Source of the DNA: Clostridiales bacterium
GTDB taxonomy: Bacteria; Bacillota; Clostridia; Christensenellales; Aristaeellaceae
Direction: 5' to 3'
DNA length: 8,462 bases
Assembly: GCA_019409045.1 (NCBI GenBank)
Contig: DXVG01000063.1
Coordinates: 1 to 8,462, forward strand
Shown: positions 8,431-8,462 of the stretch, piece by piece
Position numbering within the stretch: the first letter of the stretch is position 1
How the letters are laid out: each line of letters opens with the position of its first letter
Notes under the pieces: model-generated
Told to the model about the DNA's origin: nothing
Databases searched by the model: none
The model's input: only the letters and a program-made list of their open reading frames with translations
Made by a program: the position numbers and the translations under genes

Positions 8431-8462
8431 GACTGCCAGAGCGTTGAGAAAGCCCGCAAGCC

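Noticed and set aside
8413..8462. Possible plus-strand gene start (ATG at 8413, open to the edge)
   Set aside because: No ribosome binding site, it begins within the palindrome, and only 16 codons are visible.

Overview
The window holds one cluster of type II fatty acid synthesis (FAS-II) genes. Every supported gene lies on the minus strand, so the cluster reads from about position 8300 down to position 1. Gene content and order (fabT-like regulator, fabH, acpP, fabK, fabD, fabG, fabF, accB, fabZ, accC, accD) match the arrangement known from streptococci and many Clostridia. The visibly GC-rich coding sequence, strong AGGAGG-type ribosome binding sites, FabK in place of FabI, and a MarR/FabT-type regulator instead of FapR or E. 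coli FadR suggest a high-GC anaerobic Firmicute (class Clostridia, gut-type). This taxonomic reading is an inference, not a proof.

Layout in the direction of transcription: the upstream control region (8264-8462) carries a possible intrinsic terminator, a 17-bp palindrome, a strong sigma-70-type promoter (TTGACT, 17 bp, TATGAT) and a perfect 19-bp palindrome that starts inside the -10 box and covers the predicted start site. Then follow fabT (7784-8263), fabH (6831-7787), acpP (6563-6787), fabK (5619-6566), fabD (4717-5631), fabG (3983-4720), fabF (2712-3944), accB (2266-2715), fabZ (1838-2251), accC (476-1807) and the 5' part of accD (1-440, cut by the window edge). Neighbours overlap by 4 or 13 nt or are separated by at most 43 nt, so one transcription unit is likely. 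No stretch over 300 bases lacks a gene.

How the genes work together: AccB (biotin carrier), AccC (biotin carboxylase) and AccD (carboxyltransferase beta; the alpha partner AccA is presumably just outside the window) make malonyl-CoA. FabD moves malonyl onto holo-ACP (AcpP). FabH condenses acetyl-CoA (or a branched starter) with malonyl-ACP. FabG, FabZ and FabK carry out keto-reduction, dehydration and enoyl reduction, and FabF elongates. FabT probably senses acyl-ACP end product and represses the cluster through the palindrome over the promoter.

I see no undescribed system. The coding part is a standard, apparently intact FAS-II operon. What deserves a second look is mostly in the upstream control region (two different palindromes, and a half-site copy over the -35 box), plus a few smaller points: a TTG start for accC, a strong hairpin between fabG and fabF, and no fabM next to fabT.
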